The notes: generated by a model from the sequence alone, not told the origin. 57,622 bases of DNA from CAZADA01 sp964636945 (GCA_964636945.1 CAZWVH010000008.1:1-57622), one strand, 5' to 3'. Positions 36,103-45,209 are shown, numbered from the stretch's first letter. A program made the numbers and translations.

Positions 36103-37370
36103 ATGACCACGACATCAAGACCATGATGGACGCCATGGGCGCCAAAGCGCAGGCCGCCGCGCGCGCCATGGCCCGCGCCACGACTGGGCAGAAAAACGTC
36201 GCGCTGCGCAGCGCCGCCGATCTGATCGAAGCGCGCCGTTCATCGATATTGCAGACCAATGCGCGCGAGTACGACGCAGCCAAAGCGGCCGGGACGACTG
36301 AAGCTTTCCTTGATCGCATGGCGCTCACATCGTCCCGAATTGACGGGATGGCGGCCGCCCTGCGTGAGATCGCAGACTTCGATGACCCAGTGGGGAATTC
36401 TATCCGTAACTGGACCCGACCTAATGGATTGCAGATCGAACGAGTGCGCACTCCCATTGGCGTGGTTGCCGTCATCTACGAAAGCCGGCCCAATGTGACC
36501 GCAGACGCCGCCGCGATTTGCCTAAAGGCCGGCAATGCCGCGATTTTGCGCGGCGGGTCGGAATGCATCGCGACCTCCAAAATGCTGTTCGACTGTCTGG
36601 CCGAAGCAATTCGGCAAAGCGGTCTGCCTGAACACGCAGCCCAATTTGTCGACACCACCGACCGCGCGGCAGTGGGCGAGATTTTGTCGGGCCTTAACGG
36701 GCGGATTGATCTTGTGATTCCTCGCGGCGGCAAATCCTTGGTTGCGCGCGTGCAGGCTGAGGCGCGCGCTCCCGTTCTCAGCCATTTGGAGGGCCTGTGC
36801 CACGTCTATGTGGATCGCGACGCGTCAATTCCCATGGCGGTGGACATTGTGGTCAACTCAAAAATGCGCAGGCCGGGCGTGTGCGGCGCGGCTGAAACGC
36901 TGTTGATCGACAGGGCGATTCTGCCCAGCGCGCTCAAACCCATTGTGGACGCATTGCGCTCCGCCAACTGCATTCTGCGCGGCGATGACGCCGTGCTCGC
37001 AGTGGATCCGTCGATCGAGCCAGCGACACAAGACGATTGGTCTACGGAGTATTTGGCGCCCATTCTCGCCATCGCCGCCGTCGAGGGTGTTCAAGGCGCG
37101 CTCGATCACATTGCGCGGTTTGGATCAGGTCACACTGAGGCGGTGGTGACCGACAACGCTCAAACCGCATCATGGTTTATCGCTGGCTGCGACAGCGCCA
37201 TTGTCCTGCACAACGCATCAACCCAGTTCGCCGATGGCGGGGAGTTTGGCCTTGGCGCTGAAATCGGCATTGCCACTGGCCGACTTCACGCCCGTGGCCC
37301 GGTGGGCGTGGAAGAACTGACAAGCTACAAGAATGTGGTGCGCGGGGCGGGCCAAACCCGACCGGGCTAA
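36096..37370 (+). CDS. proA: Gamma-glutamyl phosphate reductase
   Basis: Second step of proline biosynthesis; NADPH-dependent reduction of glutamyl-5-phosphate. The 424-residue aldehyde-dehydrogenase-fold protein has IGVVAVIYESRPNVTADAAA, ILRGGSECIAT, DLVIPRGG and the active-site cysteine at 263 in RRPGVCGAAETLL, with C-terminal GEFGLGAEIGIATGRLHARG. The ATG lies inside the end of proB. It is convergent with rtcR, whose stop overlaps its own by 3-4 bases. Confidence 0.96.
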   Translation: MLNDHDIKTMMDAMGAKAQAAARAMARATTGQKNVALRSAADLIEARRSSILQTNAREYDAAKAAGTTEAFLDRMALTSSRIDGMAAALREIADFDDPVGNSIRNWTRPNGLQIERVRTPIGVVAVIYESRPNVTADAAAICLKAGNAAILRGGSECIATSKMLFDCLAEAIRQSGLPEHAAQFVDTTDRAAVGEILSGLNGRIDLVIPRGGKSLVARVQAEARAPVLSHLEGLCHVYVDRDASIPMAVDIVVNSKMRRPGVCGAAETLLIDRAILPSALKPIVDALRSANCILRGDDAVLAVDPSIEPATQDDWSTEYLAPILAIAAVEGVQGALDHIARFGSGHTEAVVTDNAQTASWFIAGCDSAIVLHNASTQFADGGEFGLGAEIGIATGRLHARGPVGVEELTSYKNVVRGAGQTRPG

Positions 37371-38971
37371 GGTGATGGTCTTGACTGTTTCAGCTGGTCG
37401 AAGTGGAGTGAAAATTTCGCCAAGTATTTTCGCAATCGATCAGCGTCATTTTTTGAGTTTTTTTCTTTTCTTGACGCCGCGAATAGTTCGCGGCCCGCAG
37501 CACTGAGCGAATCGCTTGACCGGCACACGGCGATGACATCGGCAAGTTGTGTTCGGTCAAACCGGTCGATGGCGCCGACAGCCTCAGGCCCCAACACGTC
37601 AATCAACAATTCAGTTTCGGGTTGCAAAGCTTGAGGTTTCCAAAGTCGCCTCAGGCGTTCAATTTCCTCATTGACCACTGCAATCGTAATCCGTCCCGCC
37701 TCCGCCAGTGTTCCCATGCGCTGGATCGAGGCGCCTAAATCGCGGAAATTGCCTGTCCAATGCGCCTCGGCGCTCATGGCAAAGCGCAGATAGCGCTCCA
37801 ACGCTTCGGTGTTGAAGCGCACTCTTTGCCCGCGCTCGGACAGTTTGCGCAGTTCAAAGTCGATATTCGGTTCGATGTCTTCTCGCCTCTGCGCCAAACC
37901 GGGTAGGGTGAAGGTCCACAGATTAAGCCGCGCGTAAAGATCGGCGCGAAATTCCCCGGCGGCGGCTGCATCGCCCAAATCGCAATTGGTGCCAGCGATG
38001 AGTTGAAAGTCACTTTCAGTTTCTTGATCAGCTCCAAAGGGAAAGAACCGCTTCTCTTCAATGGCGCGTAAGATCATGGCCTGTTCATCCAGGCCGAGTT
38101 CGCCGATCTCGTCGAGAAACAACACGCCTTTGTTGGCTGAACGCAAATAGCCCGCGCGATCGGACGCCGCGCCAGTGAAAGCGCCCTTTTTGTGCCCAAA
38201 CAGGGCGGACATGGCGTTGTCCCCCCGCAAGGTCGCGCAATTGACCTCAACAAATTCGCCGTCGACTTGGTGGCGGGCCCGTTTCAAGGCATAAATGCGC
38301 CGGGCCAATTGAGATTTGCCCGCTCCCGTGGGGCCTAGCAACAAGACGGGCGCTGTGGAGCGGATCGCCACCTTTTCAATCTGGTCAATCATGGCGTTGA
38401 AGTCGGGGCTTTGCGTGGCTACGCCCGCTTTTAGGAATGAGGTGGCCTGTTCGGTCTCGACGGCAAAGCGCTGGGCCAGTCGGTCATAGCGCGCCAGGTT
38501 GAGGTCGATAACGGTGAGACGGCCCGGCCCGCCCAATTGCGCTTTGCGTGGTGGGCTGGTCTGAAGCAAATGCGCGGGAATGTGACGGGACTCGGCGAGC
38601 AGGAACATGCAGATCTGCGCCACATGCGTGCCCGTGGTCAGATGGACGAAATAATCCTCCTTCTCGGTTTGGAAGGCGTAGGCGTGTGCAAAATCGTGGA
38701 GAGCGCCGAACACCTCCTCAAAATCCCATGGGTCTTTGAGATCCATGATGTGGTGGTGCACCTCGGTCTCCGGTGACACCGACGCAATGTCTGAGGCAAC
38801 GAATTTGGCCAGTCCGGTGTGGCGGGTGTCGTGTATCAAATGGAGCTGGTTAACTAGCCAATCCTCATGCTGGCATAAGGCCACCGTAGGCCGCCAACGG
38901 CTCCAACGATCGGGCGTCTTACCCGCATCGAGTTGAGTCCCCAAAAATCCGACGACCGTGTTTGTGCGCAT
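37367..38971 (-). CDS. rtcR: RtcR, sigma-54-dependent activator with CARF domain
   Basis: The 534-residue activator of RNA-repair genes. Residues 1-180 are the RtcR-type CARF sensor (VVGFLGTQLDAGKTPDRWSR, HLIHDTRHTGLAKFVASDI, EDYFVHLTTGTHVAQICMFL). The AAA+ domain has Walker A from 213 (GPTGAGKS), the sigma-54 contact GAFTGA at 263-268 and FLDEIGEL. The short C-terminal part (about 470-534) would hold the DNA-binding helices. CARF domains bind cyclic oligonucleotide or RNA-end ligands; in E. coli RtcR responds to RNA damage. It is divergent from rsr, with a -24/-12 promoter and a palindrome between them. Confidence 0.95.
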   Translation of the reverse strand: MRTNTVVGFLGTQLDAGKTPDRWSRWRPTVALCQHEDWLVNQLHLIHDTRHTGLAKFVASDIASVSPETEVHHHIMDLKDPWDFEEVFGALHDFAHAYAFQTEKEDYFVHLTTGTHVAQICMFLLAESRHIPAHLLQTSPPRKAQLGGPGRLTVIDLNLARYDRLAQRFAVETEQATSFLKAGVATQSPDFNAMIDQIEKVAIRSTAPVLLLGPTGAGKSQLARRIYALKRARHQVDGEFVEVNCATLRGDNAMSALFGHKKGAFTGAASDRAGYLRSANKGVLFLDEIGELGLDEQAMILRAIEEKRFFPFGADQETESDFQLIAGTNCDLGDAAAAGEFRADLYARLNLWTFTLPGLAQRREDIEPNIDFELRKLSERGQRVRFNTEALERYLRFAMSAEAHWTGNFRDLGASIQRMGTLAEAGRITIAVVNEEIERLRRLWKPQALQPETELLIDVLGPEAVGAIDRFDRTQLADVIAVCRSSDSLSAAGRELFAASRKEKNSKNDADRLRKYLAKFSLHFDQLKQSRPSP

Positions 38972-38980
38972 CTTGATACT

Positions 38981-39014
38981 TATACAATGATATAAAGCTC
39001 TATATAATTGTATA
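38981..39014. promoter_or_regulatory. 34-bp AT-rich palindrome, candidate RtcR/regulator site
   Basis: tatacaatgatata (38981-38994) and tatataattgtata (39001-39014) are inverted repeats matching at 13 of 14 positions around a 6-base centre. The site starts 9 bases upstream of the rtcR ATG and 112 bases before the sigma-54 promoter of rsr. That suits both an upstream activator site and self-repression of rtcR. Confidence 0.55.
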
Positions 39015-39125
39015 TAGATTTGGTGTCCAGCACCTTCGATGGTCGAGCCGACTAGAGGCCAAACGCAAAATTTTCTCTCGCCAATTCAATGCTTTATTCG
39101 CTTCGTCTCTCCCTGCGTCCCAAAC

Positions 39126-39141
39126 TGGCACGGACCTGGCA
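39126..39141 (+). promoter_or_regulatory. Sigma-54 (-24/-12) promoter of the rsr-rtc unit
   Basis: tggcacggacctggca matches the sigma-54 consensus TGGCACG-N4-TTGCA at all key positions, with GG and GC 10 bases apart and one mismatch (TG for TT). The implied transcription start is around 39152-39155, just before the rsr Shine-Dalgarno. A divergent sigma-54 activator (rtcR) supports it. Confidence 0.8.
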
Positions 39142-39176
39142 AGAGCGGTCTTGCAAGCAATGAGGAAGCAAGACCG

Positions 39177-40730
39177 ATGGCAAACAAATCTGTGTTTGCG
39201 GCGACCAAGGGCCGGCTCTCTCCTGCGGTGGACACCGTCAACCGCGCGGGGGGACCGGCCTACGCATACGCCGCCCCCCAGAAACTGGCCCAATTGGCTA
39301 TGACGGGGACGTTCAACGACACGTTCTATGCGAACGCGACCAGCCAGATCGACGATGTGCTGGCCGCATGCGCGGGCGTTGATGCTGACTTCATCGCCAA
39401 AACGGCGGTGTATGCCCGTCAATATGGCCACATGAAGGACGCGCCGGCGTTGTTGGTGGCTGTATTGTCAACGTTTGAGGGCAATGCGTTCGAGCGCGCG
39501 TTTGCCCGGGTGGTCGACAATGGCCGCATGGTGCGCACTTTCGTGCAAATCATGCGCTCTGGAGCGGTGGGTCGTAAGTCCTTGGGCACGCGGCCGAAAC
39601 GGGCGGTGCAAAACTGGTCGAATGCAGCGAGCGATCATCAGTTGATCAACGCTGCGGTCGGCCAATCACCATCCTTAGCGGATGTGGTGAAGATGGTTCA
39701 CCCCAAACCCGCAAGCCGCGAACGTGAGGCGTTCTTCGCCTGGTTGATCGGCAAACCGCATGATGTCTCGGCATTGCCTCAGGCTTTGCAGGACTTCGCG
39801 CGGTTCAAGGCGACCGGCGGTGGTGAAGCGCCCGACGTGCCGTTCCAAATGCTGACCGCATTGGATTTGGATGCGCGCCAGTGGGCGCAGATCGCCAACA
39901 ATGGCGGCTGGCAAATGGTGCGCATGAACTTGAACACCTTTGCCCGGCATGGCGTGTTCACCATTCGCGGCATGGATCGCGCCATCGCCGCCAAATTGGC
40001 GGACGCTGATGTGATCAAACGCGCACGGGCTTTGCCCTATCAGTTGATGGTGGCTGAGCGCATGGCGGAAGACGGCGTGCCGCGCAGTGTGCGTCGTGCG
40101 TTGGAGGCGGCGATGGAGATCGCGGTGGCCAATACCCCGCGTGTGGCCGGCGACATTGTCGTCTGCCCGGACGTGTCGGGGTCCATGGCGATGCCGGTGA
40201 CCGGCTATCGGCGTGGGTCAAGCTCTGCGGTGCGGTGTGTCGACGTGGCGGCCTTGGTGGCGGCGGCGTTCTTGCGCACCAATCGCCAAACACGGGTCAT
40301 GCCGTTCGATACCCAAGTGCGTGAGGTGCGGTTGCGGTCTCGCGATAGCGTGTTCACCAACGCCGGTGTCCTGGCGCGTCAAGGTGGCGGCGGCACCAAT
40401 TGTTCGGCGCCGTTGGCTCAGCTCAATGCTGAGGGCGCGGCCCCGGATTTGGTGGTGTTCGTCTCGGACAATGAGTCGTGGGCGGACCCGCGTTACGGCC
40501 GCGGTACAGCGATGATGCGTGAATGGGAACAGCTGAAGGCGGCTAACCCCAACGCGCGCATGGTGTGCATCGACATTGCTCCTTATGGGACCTGCCAGGC
40601 CCCGGATCGGGACGATGTGATGAATGTGGGCGGATTCTCAGACGCGGTGTTTGACGCCGTGGCCGCCTTCGCCCGCGGTGAACGCGGCGCGGAGCACTGG
40701 GTCCGCCAGATTGAAACAATGGAGGTGTGA
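39177..40730 (+). CDS. rsr: Rsr, Ro60 orthologue (TROVE + vWA domains)
   Basis: The 517-residue RNA-binding ring protein is the bacterial counterpart of the Ro60 autoantigen. It binds Y RNAs and RNA 3' ends and in Deinococcus tethers polynucleotide phosphorylase. The TROVE HEAT-repeat region spans about 1-325 (NRAGGPAYAYAAPQKLAQLA; HMKDAPALLVAVL; FTIRGMDRAIAAKL). The vWA domain has a complete MIDAS: DVSGS (332-336), GGGTNCSAP and SDNESWAD. The ATG at 39177 is chosen on GAGGAAG upstream; it is the first gene after the sigma-54 promoter. It is followed after 12 bases by the first Y-RNA-like gene and then rtcB. Confidence 0.94.
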   Translation: MANKSVFAATKGRLSPAVDTVNRAGGPAYAYAAPQKLAQLAMTGTFNDTFYANATSQIDDVLAACAGVDADFIAKTAVYARQYGHMKDAPALLVAVLSTFEGNAFERAFARVVDNGRMVRTFVQIMRSGAVGRKSLGTRPKRAVQNWSNAASDHQLINAAVGQSPSLADVVKMVHPKPASREREAFFAWLIGKPHDVSALPQALQDFARFKATGGGEAPDVPFQMLTALDLDARQWAQIANNGGWQMVRMNLNTFARHGVFTIRGMDRAIAAKLADADVIKRARALPYQLMVAERMAEDGVPRSVRRALEAAMEIAVANTPRVAGDIVVCPDVSGSMAMPVTGYRRGSSSAVRCVDVAALVAAAFLRTNRQTRVMPFDTQVREVRLRSRDSVFTNAGVLARQGGGGTNCSAPLAQLNAEGAAPDLVVFVSDNESWADPRYGRGTAMMREWEQLKAANPNARMVCIDIAPYGTCQAPDRDDVMNVGGFSDAVFDAVAAFARGERGAEHWVRQIETMEV

Positions 40731-40742
40731 GACAAACAGATT

Positions 40743-40867
40743 GCCCTGGCGAATGCCGACGGAACTACATCATTGAACTGACCAGGTCGCGGGTTCGAGT
40801 CCCGCCGGGCGCAAGCTCGTAGCTCAGTGGTAGAGCGGGATGTTTCGTTAAAACTTGTCGCCAGGGC
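40743..40867 (+). ncRNA. Y-RNA-like 1 with permuted tRNA mimic
   Basis: The ends pair perfectly over 10 bp (gccctggcga 40743-40752 with tcgccagggc 40858-40867). An internal loop (AUGCCG / AAAACUUG) follows, then a 7-bp upper stem (acggaac 40759-40765 with gtttcgt 40842-40848). The far end is a tRNA-like domain in permuted order: T arm gcggg-ttcgagt-cccgc (40789-40805), a 5-bp acceptor-like helix cgggc/gctcg closed by a GCAA tetraloop (40806-40819), and D arm gctc-agtggta-gagc (40822-40836). This is the architecture of bacterial YrlA Y RNAs. It lies 12 bases after rsr. Confidence 0.88.
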
Positions 40868-40924
40868 TTTTGTCGCTCAAAGCACGCTAGAGGAACGAAA
40901 GGACAGACAAAACGGCGCAATCAC

Positions 40925-41007
40925 GGGGAATGCGTATGGGACTACATTGGCAAAGCCGGTTCGAATCCGGTCCGCTTTAGCGGAATGTCTCACAATACCT
41001 TGTCCCC
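40925..41007 (+). ncRNA. Y-RNA-like 2 with T-arm/acceptor half mimic
   Basis: The 83-nt unit has gggga (40925-40929) pairing with tcccc (41003-41007), the shared GAAUGC internal loop, and an upper stem tgggac/gtctca (40937-40942, 40987-40992) followed by the shared ACUACAU. The distal part is a T arm gccgg-ttcgaat-ccggt (40955-40971) and a short acceptor-like hairpin ccgc-ttta-gcgg (40972-40983). No D arm follows. It differs from units 1 and 4 in every stem yet keeps pairing. Confidence 0.78.
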
Positions 41008-41017
41008 ACAATGAATA

Positions 41018-41077
41018 GGGCGAATGCCCGTGTGACTACATCTCTTTCCAAGACGTCTCACGATCACCTTGTCGCCC
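41018..41077 (+). ncRNA. Y-RNA-like 3, minimal form without tRNA mimic
   Basis: The 60-nt unit has end stem gggcga/tcgccc (41018-41023, 41072-41077), the GAAUGC internal loop, upper stem cgtgtgac/gtctcacg (41029-41036, 41055-41062, one U-U mismatch), ACUACAU and the shared 3' CACCUUGUCGCC. The distal loop is only 18 nt, so it contains just the Ro-binding-type stem. Confidence 0.72.
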
Positions 41078-41084
41078 ACCTGAT

Positions 41085-41208
41085 ATCGGCGAATGCCGGT
41101 GGAACTCCATAGGGATCCCAAGGCCGCGGGTTCGATTCCCGCCGGGCTTCTGCCCGTAGCTCAATGGCAGAGCGTGGGATGATCGTTTCACCACACCTTG
41201 TCGCCGAT
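41085..41208 (+). ncRNA. Y-RNA-like 4 with permuted tRNA mimic
   Basis: The end stem atcggcga (41085-41092) pairs with tcgccgat (41201-41208) over 8 bp. After the GAAUGC internal loop an 8-bp upper stem ggtggaac/gtttcacc (41098-41105, 41185-41192) follows. The tRNA-like end has T arm gcggg-ttcgatt-cccgc (41126-41142), acceptor helix cgggc/gcccg closed by UUCU (41143-41156), and D arm gctc-aatggca-gagc (41159-41173). It ends 37 bases before the rtcB start. Confidence 0.88.
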
Positions 41209-41245
41209 CGCGTTGTTCGCCTGAATAGGGCGCGGAGAAAATACC

Positions 41246-42463
<1,218 letters not shown>

Positions 42464-42480
42464 ACCAAATCAAAATGGCG

Positions 42481-42516
42481 GGCGGGTCTGGCTGAGCGCA
42501 GCAAGGCGGACCCGCC
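42481..42516 (+). terminator. Hairpin after rtcB
   Basis: ggcgggtc (42481-42488) pairs with gacccgcc (42509-42516), with an inner gctg/cagc stem, beginning 18 bases after the rtcB stop. No T-run follows, so it may stabilise the mRNA end or attenuate rather than terminate. Confidence 0.4.
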
Positions 42517-42566
42517 GCAAAGTTTGCCTATAGCGATTGGCGGGAATGATGGATACGATACGCCCC

Positions 42567-42800
42567 ATGATCAGTTTGGACCGCATCACCCGTAAGCCCG
42601 ACGTGATGGGCGGCAAAGCCTGCATTCGCGGCATGCGGGTCACCGTCGCCATGATTGTTGGCCAAGTGGCTTCTGGACGCAGGATCGACGAGATTCTGGG
42701 CGACTACTCCTATCTGGAGCGCGAAGATGTGCTGCAGGCATTGCGCTATGCAGCTTGGCTGGCGGAGGAACAAGAAATTGCGCTTGCCGGCCAAGGATGA
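42567..42800 (+). CDS. DUF433 antitoxin-like protein
   Basis: The 77-residue protein starts MISLDRITRKPDVMGGKACI, the standard DUF433 opening (DRIxxxPxVxGGKPxIRGxR), and contains a helix-turn-helix-like part (GRRIDEILGDYSYLEREDVL). DUF433 proteins are antitoxin partners of DUF5615 toxins. The start at 42567 is chosen by family alignment; ATG 42546 or 42549 is possible. It overlaps the toxin gene by 4 bases (ATGA). Confidence 0.85.
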   Translation: MISLDRITRKPDVMGGKACIRGMRVTVAMIVGQVASGRRIDEILGDYSYLEREDVLQALRYAAWLAEEQEIALAGQG

Positions 42801-43168
42801 AGCTCCTTGTCGACATGAATCTTTCCCCTCGGTTAGCTGAACTCTTGACTCATGGAGGCGTTAATGCGGTGCATTGGAGCAAAGTCGGTTCTCCTGACGC
42901 GCCGGATCACGAGTTAATGGGTTACGCGAGAACGCAAGGTTTTGTTGTCCTGACCCACGACCTAGATTTTAGCGCGATCTTGGCTGCGACAGACGCCGAA
43001 AAGCCGAGTGTCATCCAATTGCGCGTGGCTGATCTTACGCCCGAGAATCTGGTCAATTCCGTGATTGCTGCGATAAAGCAAACTGAGGACGCGCTCGAAG
43101 AAGGCGCACTTTTAACCATTGATCCTGCGCGATCTCGCATTCGCTTACTTCCCTTAGGCAACCGCTGA
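42797..43168 (+). CDS. DUF5615 PIN-like toxin
   Basis: The 123-residue protein has the DUF5615/PIN-like layout: MKLLVDMNLSPRLAELLTHG (first acidic residue Asp6), HWSKVGSPDAPDHELMGYAR and VVLTHDLDFSAIL. These acidic positions would form the nuclease metal site. It is expected to be an RNase toxin held by the upstream DUF433 protein; target unknown. The pair sits inside the rtc operon, 64 bases before rtcA. Confidence 0.85.
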   Translation: MKLLVDMNLSPRLAELLTHGGVNAVHWSKVGSPDAPDHELMGYARTQGFVVLTHDLDFSAILAATDAEKPSVIQLRVADLTPENLVNSVIAAIKQTEDALEEGALLTIDPARSRIRLLPLGNR

Positions 43169-43231
43169 AAAACGCAACTCCCCTGAGCCCTCAATAGATT
43201 GGCGTCTAGATGCGAACCCCTGGCAACGATC

Positions 43232-44254
43232 ATGATCTCCATTGACGGCGCATATGGTGAAGGCGGCGGGCAAGTGTTGCGCAGCGCCCTTTCGCTCGCC
43301 ATCGCCACTGGCCAAAGCGTGCGCCTGACCAATATCCGCGCCAATCGCGCCAAGCCTGGCCTGATGCGCCAGCATTTGACGGCCGTTCAGGCGGCATGCG
43401 CCATTTGCGGCGGCAGAGCAGACGGCGCTGGCGTGGGTTCGCGCGAGATTGCCTTTGCTCCGGGTAGCGTGCGCCCGGGCGAGTATCAATTTTCCGTCGG
43501 CACGGCGGGCAGCGCGAACCTGGTGGTACAGACCGTGCTCGCGCCGCTTTTGTTGGCGCCTGCGCCGTCGCGCGTGACTGTGGAAGGCGGCACACACAAT
43601 CCTTACGCCCCGCCGTTTTCGTTTCTCGACCAAGCCTTTGCGCCTGCCCTGCGCCGCATGGGCCATGGCGTTTCAGGAACGCTGGAGGCCTATGGCTTTT
43701 ACCCCGCTGGCGGAGGCGAACTCTCGTTCGATGTGTATCCGGCTGAGGCTCCGTCCCCGCTCAATCTCACCGAGCGCGGCGCGCTCAAACGCGTCACTGC
43801 TGAGGCCATGTTTTCCAACTTGCCGGCAGAGATCGCCAAACGCGAATTGTCCCACCTGAAGAACGTCATGAACCTCGATGAGACCGATCTGTCTATCCGT
43901 GAAGTCAACTCGAACGGGCCCGGCAATGTGGTCACTGTGAGCCTGACCTATGATCATCTCACCGCCGTGTTTTCAAGTTTCGGTCAGCGCGGCGTCAGTG
44001 CGGAAAAGGTGGCGGGCTCGGTCGCTCAAGCCGCCATTCAGTATAAAGCGTCAAGCGCGGCAGTGACACCGCACCTGGCCGATCAATTGCTGTTGCCGAT
44101 GGCGCTGGGCGCGGGCGGGTCATTTACGACGCTCAAACCCAGTTCTCACCTGACCACCAACGCCTGGGTGATCGAGCAGTTCTTAGGGCGGTGCATCACG
44201 ATCGAATCCACTGGACATGATGTGTGTCGCATTGGTGTGAAGACTGGGATGTGA
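43232..44254 (+). CDS. rtcA: RtcA, RNA 3'-terminal phosphate cyclase
   Basis: The 340-residue ATP-dependent cyclase converts RNA 3'-phosphate to the 2',3'-cyclic phosphate used by RtcB. It starts MISIDGAYGEGGGQVLRSAL, the family signature, and has TVEGGTHNPYAPPFSFLDQA, GFYPAGGGE and the adenylylated histidine at 306 in SSHLTTNAWVIEQFLG. The ATG at 43232 matches the family start. It is the last gene of the rsr-Y RNA-rtcB-toxin/antitoxin-rtcA series. 44255-44468 holds nothing recognisable. Confidence 0.95.
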   Translation: MISIDGAYGEGGGQVLRSALSLAIATGQSVRLTNIRANRAKPGLMRQHLTAVQAACAICGGRADGAGVGSREIAFAPGSVRPGEYQFSVGTAGSANLVVQTVLAPLLLAPAPSRVTVEGGTHNPYAPPFSFLDQAFAPALRRMGHGVSGTLEAYGFYPAGGGELSFDVYPAEAPSPLNLTERGALKRVTAEAMFSNLPAEIAKRELSHLKNVMNLDETDLSIREVNSNGPGNVVTVSLTYDHLTAVFSSFGQRGVSAEKVAGSVAQAAIQYKASSAAVTPHLADQLLLPMALGAGGSFTTLKPSSHLTTNAWVIEQFLGRCITIESTGHDVCRIGVKTGM

Positions 44255-44468
44255 TGAAGGTGCGTCCTTTGGTGAGAAAGTGCAGGCCTCATTGTGTTCG
44301 GATGGCTTTCGTTTTGGATGACCGAATCTCGTGAGTTGATGCGGCGTCGTGATGGCTCTGATTGGTGACACTCTATTTGACAGAGCAGGACCCGATCGCT
44401 GGTCTGCGCTGATTGCGCGGTTCGATCACACCGATGCCCCTGCTCAGCTTTGGCCCGTAATCTTTGGA

Positions 44469-45209
44469 TCACTCGATTCGGACAATCGGCCCTTTGGCGA
44501 AAATGCCGGTGGGTGCGTCCAGGCCGATACTGGCCTTGGAGTAGAGCTGTGGCGGGACGCTGATGTCGGCGCAATACAGCTCGCCCACTGGGGCCTTAGC
44601 CTCTGGGGCGATCAGTCCAGGCTTAGGCAAGGCCAGGGTCAGCGTGGCTGTGGCCGTAATTGAGGGCTGGTGCGCATGACCGGAGCCGGCGTCAAAGCCG
44701 GACGGGGTATCAATGGCTAGGATGGGCGACTGCTGCGCGTTCGCCCACTCAATCAGGCGTTTGGGGCCGCCACGGGGCGCGCCGGATAGGCTGAAGCCGA
44801 GCAGGCCGTCCACAATGAGATCACTGGCAAAGTCATAGGGTGGCGGAGTTTCGCTGATCGGCGTGTTCATGGCTTGCAAAATAGCCAGCTGTTCGGCCGC
44901 CGCGCCCTTCATAGTGTCAGCGGGTTGCGCCAAGGCGACGCGAATGTTCGCACCCCAATTGGCGAGCCGGCGCGAAGCGACCAAGGCGTCCCCGCCATTG
45001 CCGCCCGATCCGGCCAACAGGACCACGCGCTTGGCCTCCGGCTTGCCATCCAAAAAACGCAGGCGCGCCAGCTCCGCCACGCCAAAGCCGGCGTTTTCCA
45101 TCATGCGCGCCACGCCAACCCCGTAGACCTCGATCATGAGCCGGTCGGCCTCGGCCATTTGTTCAGGTGTGACCGTTGGAATGGCGGACCGGGGCAGTGT
45201 GGGAAACAT
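44469..45209 (-). CDS. nnrE: NAD(P)H-hydrate epimerase (YjeF N-domain)
   Basis: The 246-residue Rossmann-like enzyme interconverts R and S forms of damaged NAD(P)HX. The family marks are TPEQMAEADRLMIEVYGVGV, MMENAGFGVAELA, LAGSGGNGGDALVASRRL, DGLLGFSLSGAPRGG and AIDTPSGFDAGSG. The C-terminal dehydratase (YjeF C-domain) found fused in many bacteria is absent, and the protein ends soon after GIFAKGPIVRIE. The ATG at 45209 is preferred; TTG at 45245 would add 12 residues. Its stop is 214 bases from rtcA, convergent. Confidence 0.88.
   Translation of the reverse strand: MFPTLPRSAIPTVTPEQMAEADRLMIEVYGVGVARMMENAGFGVAELARLRFLDGKPEAKRVVLLAGSGGNGGDALVASRRLANWGANIRVALAQPADTMKGAAAEQLAILQAMNTPISETPPPYDFASDLIVDGLLGFSLSGAPRGGPKRLIEWANAQQSPILAIDTPSGFDAGSGHAHQPSITATATLTLALPKPGLIAPEAKAPVGELYCADISVPPQLYSKASIGLDAPTGIFAKGPIVRIE

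Noticed and set aside
40827..41018. 63-codon plus-strand frame in the Y-RNA region
   Set aside because: It crosses two RNA units whose stems are under pairing constraint; no Shine-Dalgarno.
40743..41208. CRISPR-like array
   Set aside because: The repeated units are 60-125 nt structured RNAs with covarying stems, not identical short direct repeats with spacers, despite the CARF protein nearby.
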